From positions 1 to 55,208 of the forward strand of contig CAJOIP010000029.1 of NCBI GenBank assembly GCA_905234785.1: 55,208 nucleotides of DNA, given 5' to 3'. Position numbers and translations under genes: made by a program. Every line of letters begins with the position of its first letter. The stretch's first letter is position 1. The DNA is from an uncultured Eggerthellaceae bacterium. GTDB taxonomy: Bacteria > Actinomycetota > Coriobacteriia > Coriobacteriales > Eggerthellaceae. This document shows positions 32,642 to 41,140 of this stretch, in pieces. The notes below the pieces were generated by a model. It ran no database searches. It was not told the DNA's origin and saw only the letters and a program-made list of their open reading frames with translations.

Positions 32642-33184
32642 ATGTCGCGTATTGGCAAAATGCCCATCACCGTTCCTGCTGGCGTGACCGTCACCATCGA
32701 CGGTACGAGCGTTACCGCCAAGGGCCCCAAGGGTGAGCTCAGCAGGACGTTCCGTCCGTTCGTCACCATCGAGCAGGATGGCGACACCATCACCGTTAAC
32801 CGCATCGACGACTCCCGCGACGCGAAGGCCCAGCATGGTCTGGTCCGCACGCTCATCGCGAACATGATCGAGGGCGTTTCCACCGGCTTCTCCAAGAAGC
32901 TGCAGCTCATCGGCGTCGGCTACCGTGCCGCGCTGAAGGGCAAGGACCTGGAAATGCAGCTCGGTTACTCGCACCCGGTTCTCGTGAAGTGCCCCGAGGG
33001 CATCACGTTCGAGTGCCCGCAGCCGACCGAGATCATCGTCTCCGGCCCGAGCAAGGAGCAGGTTGGCCAGGTGGCCGCCGACATCCGCAAGTGGCGCAAG
33101 CCGGAACCCTACAAGGGCAAGGGCATCCGCTACGAGGGCGAGTACGTCCGTCGCAAGCTCGGCAAGGCCGCCAAGGGCGAATAA
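32642..33184 (+). CDS. rplF: 50S ribosomal protein L6
   Basis: A 180-aa L6 near the factor-binding site. [14 protein letters not shown], the duplicated L6 fold, and the C-terminal signature [25 protein letters not shown] are typical. GAAAGGAG precedes the start. Confidence 0.97.
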   Translation: MSRIGKMPITVPAGVTVTIDGTSVTAKGPKGELSRTFRPFVTIEQDGDTITVNRIDDSRDAKAQHGLVRTLIANMIEGVSTGFSKKLQLIGVGYRAALKGKDLEMQLGYSHPVLVKCPEGITFECPQPTEIIVSGPSKEQVGQVAADIRKWRKPEPYKGKGIRYEGEYVRRKLGKAAKGE

Positions 33185-33210
33185 CGATTACCGTCGAAGG
33201 GATATAAGCA

Positions 33211-33585
33211 ATGAAGAACCAGAATGCAAGGAAGAGGGAGACCGGTCTTGCGCGCCGTCATCGTCGCGTCCGCGGCAAGATTTCCGGTACCGCCGCGCGT
33301 CCCCGCATGTGCGTGACGCGTTCCAACAACAACGTGTACGTCCAGATCATCGACGACGTGGCTCGCAAGACGCTCATCGGCGTGTCGACGCTCGGCCCCG
33401 AGTTCAAGGAGACGGGCAAGAAGAGCGGCACGGTCGAAGGCGCTGCCGCCCTCGGCGAGATCATCGGCAAGAAGGCCATCGAGGCCGGCATCACCGAAAT
33501 CGTGTTCGACCGCGGTGGCCATCTGTACCACGGCCGCGTGAAGGCCGTTGCCGATGCCGCCCGCGAAGCAGGACTGAAGTTCTAG
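33211..33585 (+). CDS. rplR: 50S ribosomal protein L18
   Basis: A 124-aa L18 that binds 5S rRNA with L5. [35 protein letters not shown] and [26 protein letters not shown] match the family well. Confidence 0.97.
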   Translation: MKNQNARKRETGLARRHRRVRGKISGTAARPRMCVTRSNNNVYVQIIDDVARKTLIGVSTLGPEFKETGKKSGTVEGAAALGEIIGKKAIEAGITEIVFDRGGHLYHGRVKAVADAAREAGLKF

Positions 33586-33600
33586 AAAGGGAATAGCGAT

Positions 33601-34161
33601 ATGCCTCGTAATCAGAAACAGCAGGAATCGAACGTTCCCGAGCTTCAGGAACGCGTCGTCACCATCAAGCGCGTCGCCAAGACCGTGAAGGGCGGCCGCC
33701 GCATGCAGCTGACCGCGCTCGTGGTCGTCGGCGACGGCCAGGGCAACGTCGGCGTTGGCCTGGGCAAATCCAAGGAAGTCCCGACCGCCATTTCCAAGGG
33801 CGTCGAGGATGCCAAGAAGAACATGTTCCACGTGGCGCTGACGCCCGAAGGCACCGTTCCCCATGACATCATGGGCGAGTTCGGCGCGGGCCGCGTGCTC
33901 ATCAAGCCCGCCATCCGCGGTACCGGCGTCAAGGCCGGCGGCCCGGTGCGTGCGGTCATGGAGCTCGCGGGCGTCACCGACGTCATCACGAAGTCGCTCG
34001 GCACGAACAACGCCATGAACATCGTGAAGGCGACGGCCGAGGGCTTGAAGAACATGCAGAGCCCCGAGCAGGTTGCCGAGCGCCGCGGCGTTTCGGTCGA
34101 CTACATCTGGGGACGTGCGGAGAAGAAGGCCGCTGCGGTGGACGTCACCGAGCAGGCGTAA
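33601..34161 (+). CDS. rpsE: 30S ribosomal protein S5
   Basis: A 186-aa S5 affecting decoding accuracy. The N-terminal double-stranded RNA-binding fold has [17 protein letters not shown], and the C-terminal domain has [31 protein letters not shown]. The loop where spectinomycin-resistance changes arise (VKGGRR) is intact. Confidence 0.97.
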   Translation: MPRNQKQQESNVPELQERVVTIKRVAKTVKGGRRMQLTALVVVGDGQGNVGVGLGKSKEVPTAISKGVEDAKKNMFHVALTPEGTVPHDIMGEFGAGRVLIKPAIRGTGVKAGGPVRAVMELAGVTDVITKSLGTNNAMNIVKATAEGLKNMQSPEQVAERRGVSVDYIWGRAEKKAAAVDVTEQA

Positions 34162-34174
34162 AGGAGGCTGAACA

Positions 34175-34363
34175 ATGGCAGAGCAGAAGATGCTGCGCTT
34201 GACGCAGGTTAAAAGCCAGATCGGCCGCAAGTACGACCAGGACCAGACCCTGAAGTCGCTGGGCCTCGGCCGCATCGGCAAGACGCACGACATCGTCGAC
34301 AACGAATCTGTGCGTGGCATGATTTTTAAAGTCAAGCACCTCATTGAAGTTGAGGAGCTTTAA
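34175..34363 (+). CDS. rpmD: 50S ribosomal protein L30
   Basis: A 62-aa L30. LRLTQVKSQIGRKYDQDQTLKSLGLGRIGKTHDIVDNESVRGMIFKVKHLIEVEE matches the bacterial L30 pattern (short sections KSLGLGRI and RGMIFKVKHL are diagnostic). AAGGAGG precedes the ATG. It is followed by a 242-nt gap before rplO, unusual within this operon. Confidence 0.95.
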   Translation: MAEQKMLRLTQVKSQIGRKYDQDQTLKSLGLGRIGKTHDIVDNESVRGMIFKVKHLIEVEEL

Positions 34364-34417
34364 GAGAGTTGCATTATTGGTGTCATTCTGTGCGGAGTGC
34401 AAAACGTTTCCCAGGGT

Positions 34418-34507
34418 TGTCATCCTGAGCGGAGCGCGAAGCGCGGAGTCGAAGGATCTCCCCCGATAGGGATGTTGGAGATTCCTCGCTCCGCTCGGAA
34501 TGACATC
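34418..34507. repeat. GTCATTCCGAGC-type repeat within the ribosomal operon
   Basis: TGTCATCCTGAGCGGAGCGC starts the left arm, and GATTCCTCGCTCCGCTCGGA then ATGACA forms the opposing arm, making an imperfect inverted repeat between rpmD and rplO. A further half-copy (TGTCATTCTGTGCGGAGTGC) lies at 34381-34400. Confidence 0.75.
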
Positions 34508-34528
34508 GATGCATTGTTTAAGGCGGGA

Positions 34529-34534
34529 TATAAT
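34529..34534 (+). promoter_or_regulatory. Possible -10 element for rplO-secY
   Basis: A perfect TATAAT lies inside GGGATATAATCCC, but no -35 is found at the right distance. The palindromic context makes chance possible. Confidence 0.3.
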
Positions 34535-34568
34535 CCCGAAGGAGTTTGCTGGCGAGCGAGCTGCCAGC

Positions 34569-34587
34569 ACGGGGGAGGAACCCCCGT
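34569..34587 (+). promoter_or_regulatory. Hairpin in the rplO leader
   Basis: ACGGGGG and CCCCCGT enclose AGGAA, 18 nt before the rplO start. The loop itself contains an SD-like AGGA, and a second SD (GAAAGGA) lies downstream of the hairpin. Confidence 0.4.
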
Positions 34588-34605
34588 ATAGCGAAAGGAA
34601 ACGAA

Positions 34606-35055
34606 ATGGAACTCAAAGATCTTCATCCGGCACCCGGTTCGCGTCATGCCCGTAAGCGCGTGGGCCGTGGTCCTGGTTCCGGCACCGGCAAGACGGCCGG
34701 CCGCGGCGAGAACGGCCAGCTCTCCCGCGCTGGCGGCGGCAAGCGTGCGGGCTTCGAAGGCGGCCAGACTCCTCTGGCGCGTCGTCTCCCGAAGCTGCCC
34801 GGTTTCACGAACATCAACCGCGTGGAATACGTGCCGGTGAACGTGAAGGTGCTGGAAGAGCGCTTCGAGGCCGGCGACGTCGTCGACCGCGACAGCCTCA
34901 TCGAGAAGAACATCATCAAGAAGTACGAGAAGCTGGTCAAGGTTCTCGGCGACGGCGACCTGACCAAGGCCCTCACGGTCAAGGTCGACAAGGTCTCGAA
35001 GACCGCGCAGGCCAAGATCGAGGCTGCGGGCGGAAAGGTTGAAGAGCCTTGCTAA
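34606..35055 (+). CDS. rplO: 50S ribosomal protein L15
   Basis: A 149-aa L15, a late assembly protein. [34 protein letters not shown] and [18 protein letters not shown] are diagnostic. The segment usually GRGHKGQ reads GRGENGQ here. The stop overlaps the secY start by 7 nt. Confidence 0.96.
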   Translation: MELKDLHPAPGSRHARKRVGRGPGSGTGKTAGRGENGQLSRAGGGKRAGFEGGQTPLARRLPKLPGFTNINRVEYVPVNVKVLEERFEAGDVVDRDSLIEKNIIKKYEKLVKVLGDGDLTKALTVKVDKVSKTAQAKIEAAGGKVEEPC

Positions 35056-36347
35056 GTTCGCTTATCGACGCATTCAAGGTACCGGAGCTTCGCAAGAAGA
35101 TCCTGTTCACGCTCGCCATCTTGGCGCTGTACCGCGTGGGCGCTTACTTGCCGGTTCCGGGTATCCCGTTTAACCAGTTCGCCACTGCGTTCATGGACAC
35201 GAACCAGGCGAGCGCCGGTGGCGTTTCCATGACGATGCTCGACCTGTTCACGGGCGGCGCGTTGTCGAACTTCTCGGTGTTCTCGCTCGGCATCATGCCC
35301 TACATCACCGCATCCATCATCATGCAGCTGATGCAGGGCGTCATCCCGGCGGTGGGCCGCTGGGCCAAGGAAGGCGAGACGGGTCGTCGCCGCATCACGC
35401 AGATCACCCGTTACCTCACGCTGGGCCTGGGTCTCATCAACGCCATCGGCTACCTGCTGCTGTTCCAGTCCACGCAGTACGGCGTCGTGTTCAGCGACGC
35501 GGTCCCGCATTGGCTGACCAGCATCGTCATCGTGTTCACGCTCGTGGCGGGCACGGCCTTCATCATGTGGATGGGCGAGCTCATCACGCAGCGCGGCGTG
35601 GGCAACGGCATGTCGCTGATCATCTTCATCAGCATCGTGTCGCGCGTCCCGTCGGCTATCTTCAGCTCCATCAACCTGACGGCCGACATGGGCATGGGCA
35701 TCGCCATCACGGTCCTCATCCTGCTCGTGGTTCTCGCGTGCATCCCGGCCATCATCTTCATGGAGCGCGCTCAGCGCCGCATTCCCGTGAACTACGCCAA
35801 GCGCGTTCAGGGTCGTCGCATGATGGGCGGTCAGAACACGTACATCCCGCTGAAGGTCAACGCTGCGGGCGTCATCCCCATCATCTTCGCGAGCTGCATC
35901 ATCTACTTCCCGGCGCAGCTGGCGGCGCTGTTCAACGTGGGTTGGCTGAACGTGTTCGCCGACGCGGTCTCCACCGGTTGGTTGAACTGGATCCTCACAG
36001 TGGCGCTCATCGTCTTCTTCGCGTACTTCTACACCTCCATGGTGTTCAACCCCGAAGAGACGTCGGACAACATCCGCAGGCAGGGCGGCTTCATCCCGGG
36101 CATCCGTCCGGGCAAGGCCACGACGGACTACATCAAGAACGTCATGCGCCGCATCACGCTGCCGGGCGGCCTGTACATCGCGGTTATCGCGGTCGTGCCG
36201 TCCATCCTGTTCTTCTTCACGGGCAACCAGCTCATCCAGGCGTTCGGCGGCACGTCGATCCTCATCATGATCGGCGTTGCGCTCGACACCATGACCAAGC
36301 TGGAAAGCCAGCTGAAGATGTACAACTATGAAGGGTTCTTCAAGTAA
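35049..36347 (+). CDS. secY: Protein translocase subunit SecY
   Basis: A 432-aa pore subunit of the SecYEG translocon with ten predicted membrane helices. The TTG start at 35049 overlaps rplO, with AAAGG about nine bases upstream. Motifs include [11 protein letters not shown], the plug region after helix 1, [65 protein letters not shown] and the C-terminal cytosolic [17 protein letters not shown]. It ends the ribosomal block; adk, map and infA, its usual companions, are absent downstream. Confidence 0.97.
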   Translation: MLSSLIDAFKVPELRKKILFTLAILALYRVGAYLPVPGIPFNQFATAFMDTNQASAGGVSMTMLDLFTGGALSNFSVFSLGIMPYITASIIMQLMQGVIPAVGRWAKEGETGRRRITQITRYLTLGLGLINAIGYLLLFQSTQYGVVFSDAVPHWLTSIVIVFTLVAGTAFIMWMGELITQRGVGNGMSLIIFISIVSRVPSAIFSSINLTADMGMGIAITVLILLVVLACIPAIIFMERAQRRIPVNYAKRVQGRRMMGGQNTYIPLKVNAAGVIPIIFASCIIYFPAQLAALFNVGWLNVFADAVSTGWLNWILTVALIVFFAYFYTSMVFNPEETSDNIRRQGGFIPGIRPGKATTDYIKNVMRRITLPGGLYIAVIAVVPSILFFFTGNQLIQAFGGTSILIMIGVALDTMTKLESQLKMYNYEGFFK

Positions 36348-36370
36348 GAACGCCTGCTACAGCGCAAAAG

Positions 36371-36401
36371 AGAAACCCGCCAGGATTCCTGGCGGGTTTC
36401 T
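36371..36401. terminator. Bidirectional terminator after secY
   Basis: A 14-bp stem, AGAAACCCGCCAGG with CCTGGCGGGTTTCT, closes on an ATT loop and is followed by TTCTT. The A-rich left flank would give a U-tract for the convergent minus-strand gene as well. Confidence 0.92.
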
Positions 36402-36427
36402 TTCTTATGAAGTGGTTTTGCGCTGCT

Positions 36428-36838
36428 TTAGAAGTGGTACTTCACGTCGCTGAACGCCGTGTGGGGGGTGGCGCCGTATTCGGCGGCGACCTTCGAGACC
36501 GCTTCTTCCATGGCGGTCATCGCGCCGATGAGCTCCTTGAAATCCCAGTACAGGAAATCGTCTTGCGTGACGGCGGCGACCAGGTCGTGCTCGGCGCCCT
36601 TCTCGATGGGAAGGCGCAGGCTCACGCCTATGACACGCGTTTCAAGGTCGATGCGGCTTTGCGCCCATGCCTTGTGGCTCTGTTTCTTCTCCTCGGGGAG
36701 AATGGTCCTGTAAGCGGCCAGGCATTTCTCTTCGGCTTCGTTCTTGATAGCCTTCACGCGTTCTATGGCTTCATCGCCCGAGCCCTGGGGAACGGTCTCG
36801 TCGAAGGGCAGGACGAAGAATACGGTGAACTCCATCAT
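36428..36838 (-). CDS. Hypothetical 136-aa soluble protein
   Basis: The product begins MMEFTVFFVLPFDETV from the ATG at 36838 (a second ATG is at 36835). GGAAG about 8 nt upstream supports this over a longer open frame reaching 36880. It is acidic, with helical charged stretches (AIKNEAEEKCLAAYRTILPEEKKQS) and no signal peptide or membrane helix. It ends TAFSDVKYHF. No family is recognised. It stands alone, convergent with secY, and a minus-strand TATAAT lies at 36884-36879. Codon use looks like the neighbours, so it is probably a real core gene. Confidence 0.75.
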   Translation of the reverse strand: MMEFTVFFVLPFDETVPQGSGDEAIERVKAIKNEAEEKCLAAYRTILPEEKKQSHKAWAQSRIDLETRVIGVSLRLPIEKGAEHDLVAAVTQDDFLYWDFKELIGAMTAMEEAVSKVAAEYGATPHTAFSDVKYHF

Positions 36839-36878
36839 GATGTGGGCTTCCTTTCTCGATAAGCACATCAGTCGTTTC

Positions 36879-36884
36879 ATTATA
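36879..36884 (-). promoter_or_regulatory. -10 element for the 136-aa hypothetical gene
   Basis: A perfect TATAAT on the minus strand, 41 nt upstream of the ATG at 36838. No good -35 is seen. Confidence 0.4.
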
Positions 36885-36966
36885 CGCCTCTGAGGTCATA
36901 TCGTGTTACCTGCGGCGTCAATGGAATCTGACCCTTGTCAAAGGAGCGTTGACAACCGCTTAAGCT

Positions 36967-36995
36967 CATCCAAACAGCCTTAGGCACTTTGGATG
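36967..36995. repeat. CATCCAAACAGCCTTA mini-hairpin, copy 1
   Basis: CATCCAAA and TTTGGATG pair around ACAGCCTTAGGCAC. The same element recurs at 45281-45310 and 55067-55099, each time between genes. Confidence 0.8.
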
Positions 36996-37052
36996 CCGTT
37001 TGGTGCTCATTCGGTTTACGTGAAGGGCGCCGCTGCCACCTGCGTAGTCGGG

Positions 37053-37058
37053 TATCAT
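37053..37058 (+). promoter_or_regulatory. -10 element for a probable leaderless M50 protease mRNA
   Basis: TATCAT ends 6 nt before the ATG at 37065 and no SD precedes it. Confidence 0.45.
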
Positions 37059-37064
37059 AGGCGC

Positions 37065-37769
37065 ATGAGCGGAATCTCCATCCCATATGTCATATGCTCC
37101 ATTCTGGCGTTCGTGCCGGCCATCGTGCTGCACGAGATGGGCCATGCGTTTGCGGCGTACAAGCTGGGCGACCCGACGGCGAAAAGCCAGGGTCGGCTGT
37201 CATTCAACCCGATTCGCCACATCGACCCGTTCGGGACGGTGCTCATGCCGCTCATGCTCATGCTTCTGAACATGCCCATCTTCGGATATGCCAAGCCGGT
37301 GCCGTACAACCCGCAGTATTTCGAGAACCCGCGCAAGGGCGACCTCATCGTGGGCTTGGCCGGGCCCGCCGCGAACTTGCTGCAGGCTGCCGTGGGAACG
37401 GGTATCGCGTGGGCCGTGTGGCTCGGCGCCAAGTCAAGCATCATGGCAAGCTATGCGCTCATGACGACGACCGGCTCAACCGACCTGCTCGGCTACTTCA
37501 TGTTGTATTTCTTGCCATACTACGTGCTCATCAACCTGTTCCTCATGTTCTTCAACATCTTGCCCATCCCGCCGCTCGACGGCTCGTCGATCTTCGCGTT
37601 CTTCTGCCCGGTGAAGTACCTGCCGACGTATTACAAGATCCAGCAATACGCGCTGCCGATCTTCCTCGTGGTCGTCATCCTCGTTCCCCAGGTGCTGCAC
37701 GTGAACCCCATCGGCGCGTACCTCGACTTGACGGCGTACAATCTATTCGACCTCGTATTCCCGTTTTAG
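37065..37769 (+). CDS. Site-2 protease family (M50) membrane metalloprotease
   Basis: A 234-aa polytopic membrane protein of the minimal M50B group, without PDZ domains. The zinc motif is HEMGH (His23, Glu24, His27). The third ligand is in NILPIPPLDGSS (Asp172). Sequence RLSFNPIRHIDPFGTVLMP is typical of the rhomboid-unrelated YwhC/S2P-like subgroup. It would cut membrane-embedded substrates. It starts at ATG 37065 directly behind a -10-like TATCAT. scpA starts 6 nt after its stop, so it is cotranscribed with the condensin genes, an order common in actinobacteria and Firmicutes. Confidence 0.93.
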   Translation: MSGISIPYVICSILAFVPAIVLHEMGHAFAAYKLGDPTAKSQGRLSFNPIRHIDPFGTVLMPLMLMLLNMPIFGYAKPVPYNPQYFENPRKGDLIVGLAGPAANLLQAAVGTGIAWAVWLGAKSSIMASYALMTTTGSTDLLGYFMLYFLPYYVLINLFLMFFNILPIPPLDGSSIFAFFCPVKYLPTYYKIQQYALPIFLVVVILVPQVLHVNPIGAYLDLTAYNLFDLVFPF

Positions 37770-37775
37770 GACGTT

Positions 37776-38549
37776 ATGTCGTACCGCGTTCGCACAGACA
37801 ACTTCGAAGGCCCCTTCGACATCCTGCTGTACCTCGTCAGCAGGCAGCGCGTCGACATCGGCTCCATCAACATCGCTGATATCGCCGACCAGTATCTGGA
37901 GGAGATCGCGAAGGTCAGCATCGTCGACCTCGATGTGGCGAGCGACTTTCTGCTCGTGGCATCCACGCTGCTCGAGATAAAGGCCGCGAGCCTTATCCCG
38001 CGCGACAAGGATGAAACCGACGAGGAAATCGCCGAGCTCGCGCCCAACGAGGCGCGCGACATCCTGGTGGCGCGCTTGCTGGAATACAAGAAGTTCAAGA
38101 ACGCCGCCGCCATGCTGGAAGGGCGCGAACAGGCCCAGGCGCGCCTGCATGGGCGCCCGTTCGGGCCCGATCCCATGTTCACGCGCGTTATGCCCGATTT
38201 CCTGCGTGACGTATCGCTCGATGCGCTGGCGCAGCTTGCGGCCGAGGCGTACGCGCGTCGCGAAATCGCGCTGCTGGAATCGGAGCACATCGCCGCCAAG
38301 CCCATCCCGGTGGAAGTGCATGTGCGCGCGCTGCATTCGCGCATTATGAACCGCAAGCACCTGAGCTTCTCGGAGCTTGTGAACGACACGACGCCCACGC
38401 CCATCGTGGTCGTCACGTTCCTGGCGGTGCTCGAGCTGTACAAGCGCTCGATGGTGCGTGTGCGCCAAGACGAGCAGTTCGGCGACATTCAGATCGACTA
38501 TATCGAAGGTTCCGGCGAGCTCGTGTTCGGCGAGGAAGACGACGAATGA
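37776..38549 (+). CDS. scpA: Segregation and condensation protein A (kleisin)
   Basis: A 257-aa kleisin that bridges SMC heads in the bacterial condensin. The N-terminal helical domain has FEGPFDILLYLVSRQRVDIGSINIADIADQYLEEI and FLLVASTLLEIKAASLIPR. The C-terminal winged helix has VVTFLAVLELYKRSMVRVRQDEQFGDIQI. Length is standard. The partner scpB follows after a 135-nt gap holding a dispersed repeat. Confidence 0.95.
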   Translation: MSYRVRTDNFEGPFDILLYLVSRQRVDIGSINIADIADQYLEEIAKVSIVDLDVASDFLLVASTLLEIKAASLIPRDKDETDEEIAELAPNEARDILVARLLEYKKFKNAAAMLEGREQAQARLHGRPFGPDPMFTRVMPDFLRDVSLDALAQLAAEAYARREIALLESEHIAAKPIPVEVHVRALHSRIMNRKHLSFSELVNDTTPTPIVVVTFLAVLELYKRSMVRVRQDEQFGDIQIDYIEGSGELVFGEEDDE

Positions 38550-38570
38550 TGCAATGCCAAGTGCTAATTT

Positions 38571-38644
38571 GCCTTCCTGAGCCGAATGCGAAGGATATCC
38601 AGCGCTTCCAACGGGGGAGATTCCTCGCTTCGCTCGGAATGACA
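38571..38644. repeat. GTCATTCCGAGC-type inverted repeat between scpA and scpB
   Basis: CTTCCTGAGCCGAATGCGAA begins a degraded left arm, and GATTCCTCGCTTCGCTCGGA followed by ATGACA is a good right arm. Confidence 0.7.
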
Positions 38645-38684
38645 GAACGGCGTTTGCCTGACGAAGGCCGAATGAAGGGACGAC

Positions 38685-39395
38685 ATGTTTGAGGGAATCG
38701 ATTTAGAGCATCTGCCCGCCGCGCTCGAGGCGCTGCTGTTCGTGTCCGACGAGCCGGTGAGCGCGCTGACGCTGGCGAAGATGCTCGACGAGAACGTCGA
38801 GGAGATATCGCTCGCCTTGGAATCCCTGCAAAAGCAGCTCGAAGACGGGTCGCGGGGCATCCAGTTGCGCGAGGTCGCGGGCGGCTGGCGGCTGTACACG
38901 CATCCGGCCTACCATGAGCTCATCGAACAGTACGTGCTGTCGTGGGACACGCGCCGCATGTCGAATGCGGCTCTGGAAGTGCTCGCCATCGTGGCGTATT
39001 CGCAGCCGGTCACGCGCGCGCAGATTTCCGCCATCCGCGGTGTGACGTCCGATGGTCCCCTGAACACGCTCGTCGAACGCGGGTACGTGCGCGAGGCCGG
39101 CACGGCCGACACGCCGGGCAATCCGACGCTGTATGCGACGACGCGCACGTTCCTGGAACAGTATGGCTTGCGCTCGCCTGCTGACCTCCCCGATTTGGAA
39201 GAGTTCGCACCCGACGAGAAGACGGCGCAGCTCATCCGCGAGCGCCTTGGGGCCCCGGCTGCCGCTGAAACGGTTCCCGACGAGCGCGACTTGCCCTCGC
39301 CCGAGCAGATGGTGGCTGATGCGCAAGCGAGCCTGCTCGGCGTCGTCGAGAAGATCGATTTCGACCAACTGACGTTTAACACAGATGACGAATAG
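38685..39395 (+). CDS. scpB: Segregation and condensation protein B
   Basis: A 236-aa dimeric winged-helix protein that binds ScpA in the SMC complex. LPAALEALLFVSDEPVSALTLAKML, GGWRLYTHPAY, LSNAALEVLAIVAYSQPVTRAQI (here RMSNAALEVLAIVAYSQP) and LNTLVERGYVREAG are diagnostic. The C-terminal 40 residues are a variable acidic tail. rluB follows, the usual scpA-scpB-rluB order. Confidence 0.95.
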   Translation: MFEGIDLEHLPAALEALLFVSDEPVSALTLAKMLDENVEEISLALESLQKQLEDGSRGIQLREVAGGWRLYTHPAYHELIEQYVLSWDTRRMSNAALEVLAIVAYSQPVTRAQISAIRGVTSDGPLNTLVERGYVREAGTADTPGNPTLYATTRTFLEQYGLRSPADLPDLEEFAPDEKTAQLIRERLGAPAAAETVPDERDLPSPEQMVADAQASLLGVVEKIDFDQLTFNTDDE

Positions 39396-39401
39396 AGAAG
39401 T

Positions 39402-39527
39402 GGATTCTCGGCTGCAGGGTGCGGGGTGCTCGCCTACAGCTGCTCGGCGAATGGAGAAATCTGTGAAAGAATTAGGACGTTCGCCTGCGCAAGCGGCGAG
39501 CACCCCGCACCCTGCAGCCGAGAATCC
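39402..39527. repeat. Perfect 33-bp inverted repeat between scpB and rluB
   Basis: Arms 39402-39434 and 39495-39527 are perfectly complementary. The 60-nt loop has an inner GGCGAA/TTCGCC stem, as in the 19708-19869 element. The rluB frame happens to be open through it, so an automated start call may wrongly include it in the protein. Confidence 0.92.
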
Positions 39528-39564
39528 GATAGAAGAAGGTGCGGGTTCAACCCGTATCGTTCCC

Positions 39565-40305
39565 ATGAGGTTGCAGAAGTTTTTAGCCCGGGCAGGTGCT
39601 GCTTCTCGCCGTGGCTCTGAAAACCTCATGACGGCGGGGCGCGTCACCGTGAACGGGGTAGTGGTAACCGAGCTTGGCAGCAAGGTCGACCCGTGCATCG
39701 ACGAGGTTGCAGTCGATGGCAAGGTCGTGCGGCTGTCCGACGGCCCGATTACGATCATGCTTCACAAGCCGGCGGGCGTCATCACCACCATGAAAGCGCA
39801 ATCCGATAAGCCCATCGTGGCCGATCTCGTTCCAACCGATGAGTATCCCGGCCTGTACCCGATCGGCCGTCTCGACGCGGATACGACGGGCCTTTTGCTG
39901 TTCTCGACCGACGGCGAGTTGGGAAACGCGTTGCTGCATCCCAGCCGCCACGTTTCCAAGACCTACCTCGCGCGCGTGAAGAAGCCGCTTTCCGACGAGG
40001 CTGCCCGCAAGCTGCGCGAAGGCCCCGAGCTCGATGACGGGCCGACGCAGCCCGCCGAGGTGGTGTTCGCGGACGAGGGCCGAAAGCTCGTGCGGATCAC
40101 GATTCACGAGGGGCGCTACCATCAGGTGAAGCGCATGTTCGAAGCCGTGGGCGACCCGGTTGTCAGCCTGCACCGCGAATCGTTCGGCCCCTTGAAGTTG
40201 GGCGACTTGAAACCGGGGAAGTGGCGTATCCTGTCAGATGACGAAGTCGCCGCGCTGACGCGAAGCGGAAGGGGTGAGGGCTATGGCGAAACAAGGCAGT
40301 CGTAA
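39565..40305 (+). CDS. rluB: Ribosomal large subunit pseudouridine synthase B
   Basis: A 246-aa RsuA/RluB-type enzyme that modifies 23S rRNA uridines. An N-terminal S4 RNA-binding domain (MRLQKFLARAGAASRRGSENLM) precedes the synthase domain with catalytic Asp in PIGRLDADTTGLLLFSTDG. HQVKRMFEAVG and VVSLHRESFGPLKLGDLKPG are family motifs. The ATG at 39565 gives the standard N-terminus; upstream in-frame sequence belongs to the palindrome. There is no clear SD, only a small CGGGTTCAACCCG hairpin at 39543-39555. Confidence 0.95.
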   Translation: MRLQKFLARAGAASRRGSENLMTAGRVTVNGVVVTELGSKVDPCIDEVAVDGKVVRLSDGPITIMLHKPAGVITTMKAQSDKPIVADLVPTDEYPGLYPIGRLDADTTGLLLFSTDGELGNALLHPSRHVSKTYLARVKKPLSDEAARKLREGPELDDGPTQPAEVVFADEGRKLVRITIHEGRYHQVKRMFEAVGDPVVSLHRESFGPLKLGDLKPGKWRILSDDEVAALTRSGRGEGYGETRQS

Positions 40306-40906
40306 AGACGATGCCGATTTGGCGCTGCGCCCCGAGCCCCCTTCCAAGCGCAAGAAGGTTTCGCGCCTGAAGATCACCGGCATGGGCGTGGCGGCGCGCA
40401 TCACGGCGGTGCTCGCGGCCGTGTGCATGTTCTTCCCGTGGCTGCACGCGCCGGGCATCAACATCCTCGCCGAGTTCTCGTGGATGTTCGGCCTGTACAT
40501 CCAGCAGGGCGACTTCCTGTTCCCGATGTACGCGGCCGGCGAGATGGCCGAGTTCCTCGATGCGATAACCGGTGCCGGCTGGTATAGTCCCGTGTGGGCC
40601 GTGTTCCTGATGCTGTGGGGCGCGGCGGTTCTGCTGCTCGTCGTGCGCTTCTTCCAATCGGTCATCGGCCTGCGCGATTCGCGTCGGCTCATCATCAGCG
40701 GCTTCATCGCCGGCGGCGTGGCCGTGGCGTGGGCTATCGCGGTCATCTTGCTGAACATTCAGTACACGGCGCTCTTCGAGCAGAGCTTCGGCCTGACGTT
40801 CACGGTGTTCGAAGTCCCGCCCGCCGTCTTCCTCACCGCCGTCCTCGGCATCGCGAGCAGCCTTCTCGCCCGCCAAGACAAGCACCAGCCCTTCATCACC
40901 CAGTAG
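40283..40906 (+). CDS. Hypothetical four-helix membrane protein
   Basis: A 207-aa protein with a basic N-terminal cytoplasmic tail (residues 1-35) and four hydrophobic segments. These are near residues 38-55 (ITAVLAAVCMFFPWLHAP), 100-125 (VWAVFLMLWGAAVLLLVV), 140-160 and 180-200. GGAAGGGG at 40267-40274 favours the ATG at 40283 over the GTG nine bases upstream. It overlaps the end of rluB by 23 nt, so the two are cotranscribed. No family is recognised. Confidence 0.8.
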   Translation: MAKQGSRKDDADLALRPEPPSKRKKVSRLKITGMGVAARITAVLAAVCMFFPWLHAPGINILAEFSWMFGLYIQQGDFLFPMYAAGEMAEFLDAITGAGWYSPVWAVFLMLWGAAVLLLVVRFFQSVIGLRDSRRLIISGFIAGGVAVAWAIAVILLNIQYTALFEQSFGLTFTVFEVPPAVFLTAVLGIASSLLARQDKHQPFITQ

Positions 40907-40923
40907 CAATTCTGGCGGAGTAG

Positions 40924-41092
40924 CTCGAGCGCAGGCGGTCCCTTCCGGACTCTCTGAGGCTGCGACGAGTGGAGGCAGAGCGGTTTTGCGAGGACTGCCT
41001 GAGCGAGCGCAGCGAGCGAGTTCCGCAGCGGCTCTGCCGTAACGAGGAGCGGTTAGCCTCAGCGTGTCCCGAAGGGCCCGCCTGCGCCCGAG
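40924..41092. repeat. 169-nt nested palindrome
   Basis: Four stems nest in order: CTCGAGCGCAGGCGG with CCGCCTGCGCCCGAG; CCCTTCCGGAC with GTCCCGAAGGG; CTGAGGC with GCCTCAG; and GCAGAGC with GCTCTGC. The centre is GCGAGCGCAGCGAGCG. It fills the gap before tyrA and could be a cruciform element or a structured RNA. No gene is seen in 40907-41140. Confidence 0.85.
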
Positions 41093-41100
41093 CGGACGGA

Positions 41101-41109
41101 TGGTAGAAT
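41101..41109 (+). promoter_or_regulatory. Extended -10 promoter of the tyrA cluster
   Basis: TGGTAGAAT (TGN plus TAGAAT at 41104-41109) lies just outside the nested palindrome. The start near 41116 leaves a 25-nt leader with GGGGAGG as SD. Confidence 0.5.
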
Positions 41110-41140
41110 GAAATCGAGAAACCGACGCGGGGAGGATAGC

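Noticed and set aside
39385..39564. 60-residue N-terminal extension of RluB
   Set aside because: It is encoded by the perfect palindrome at 39402-39527; the normal S4 domain starts at 39565.
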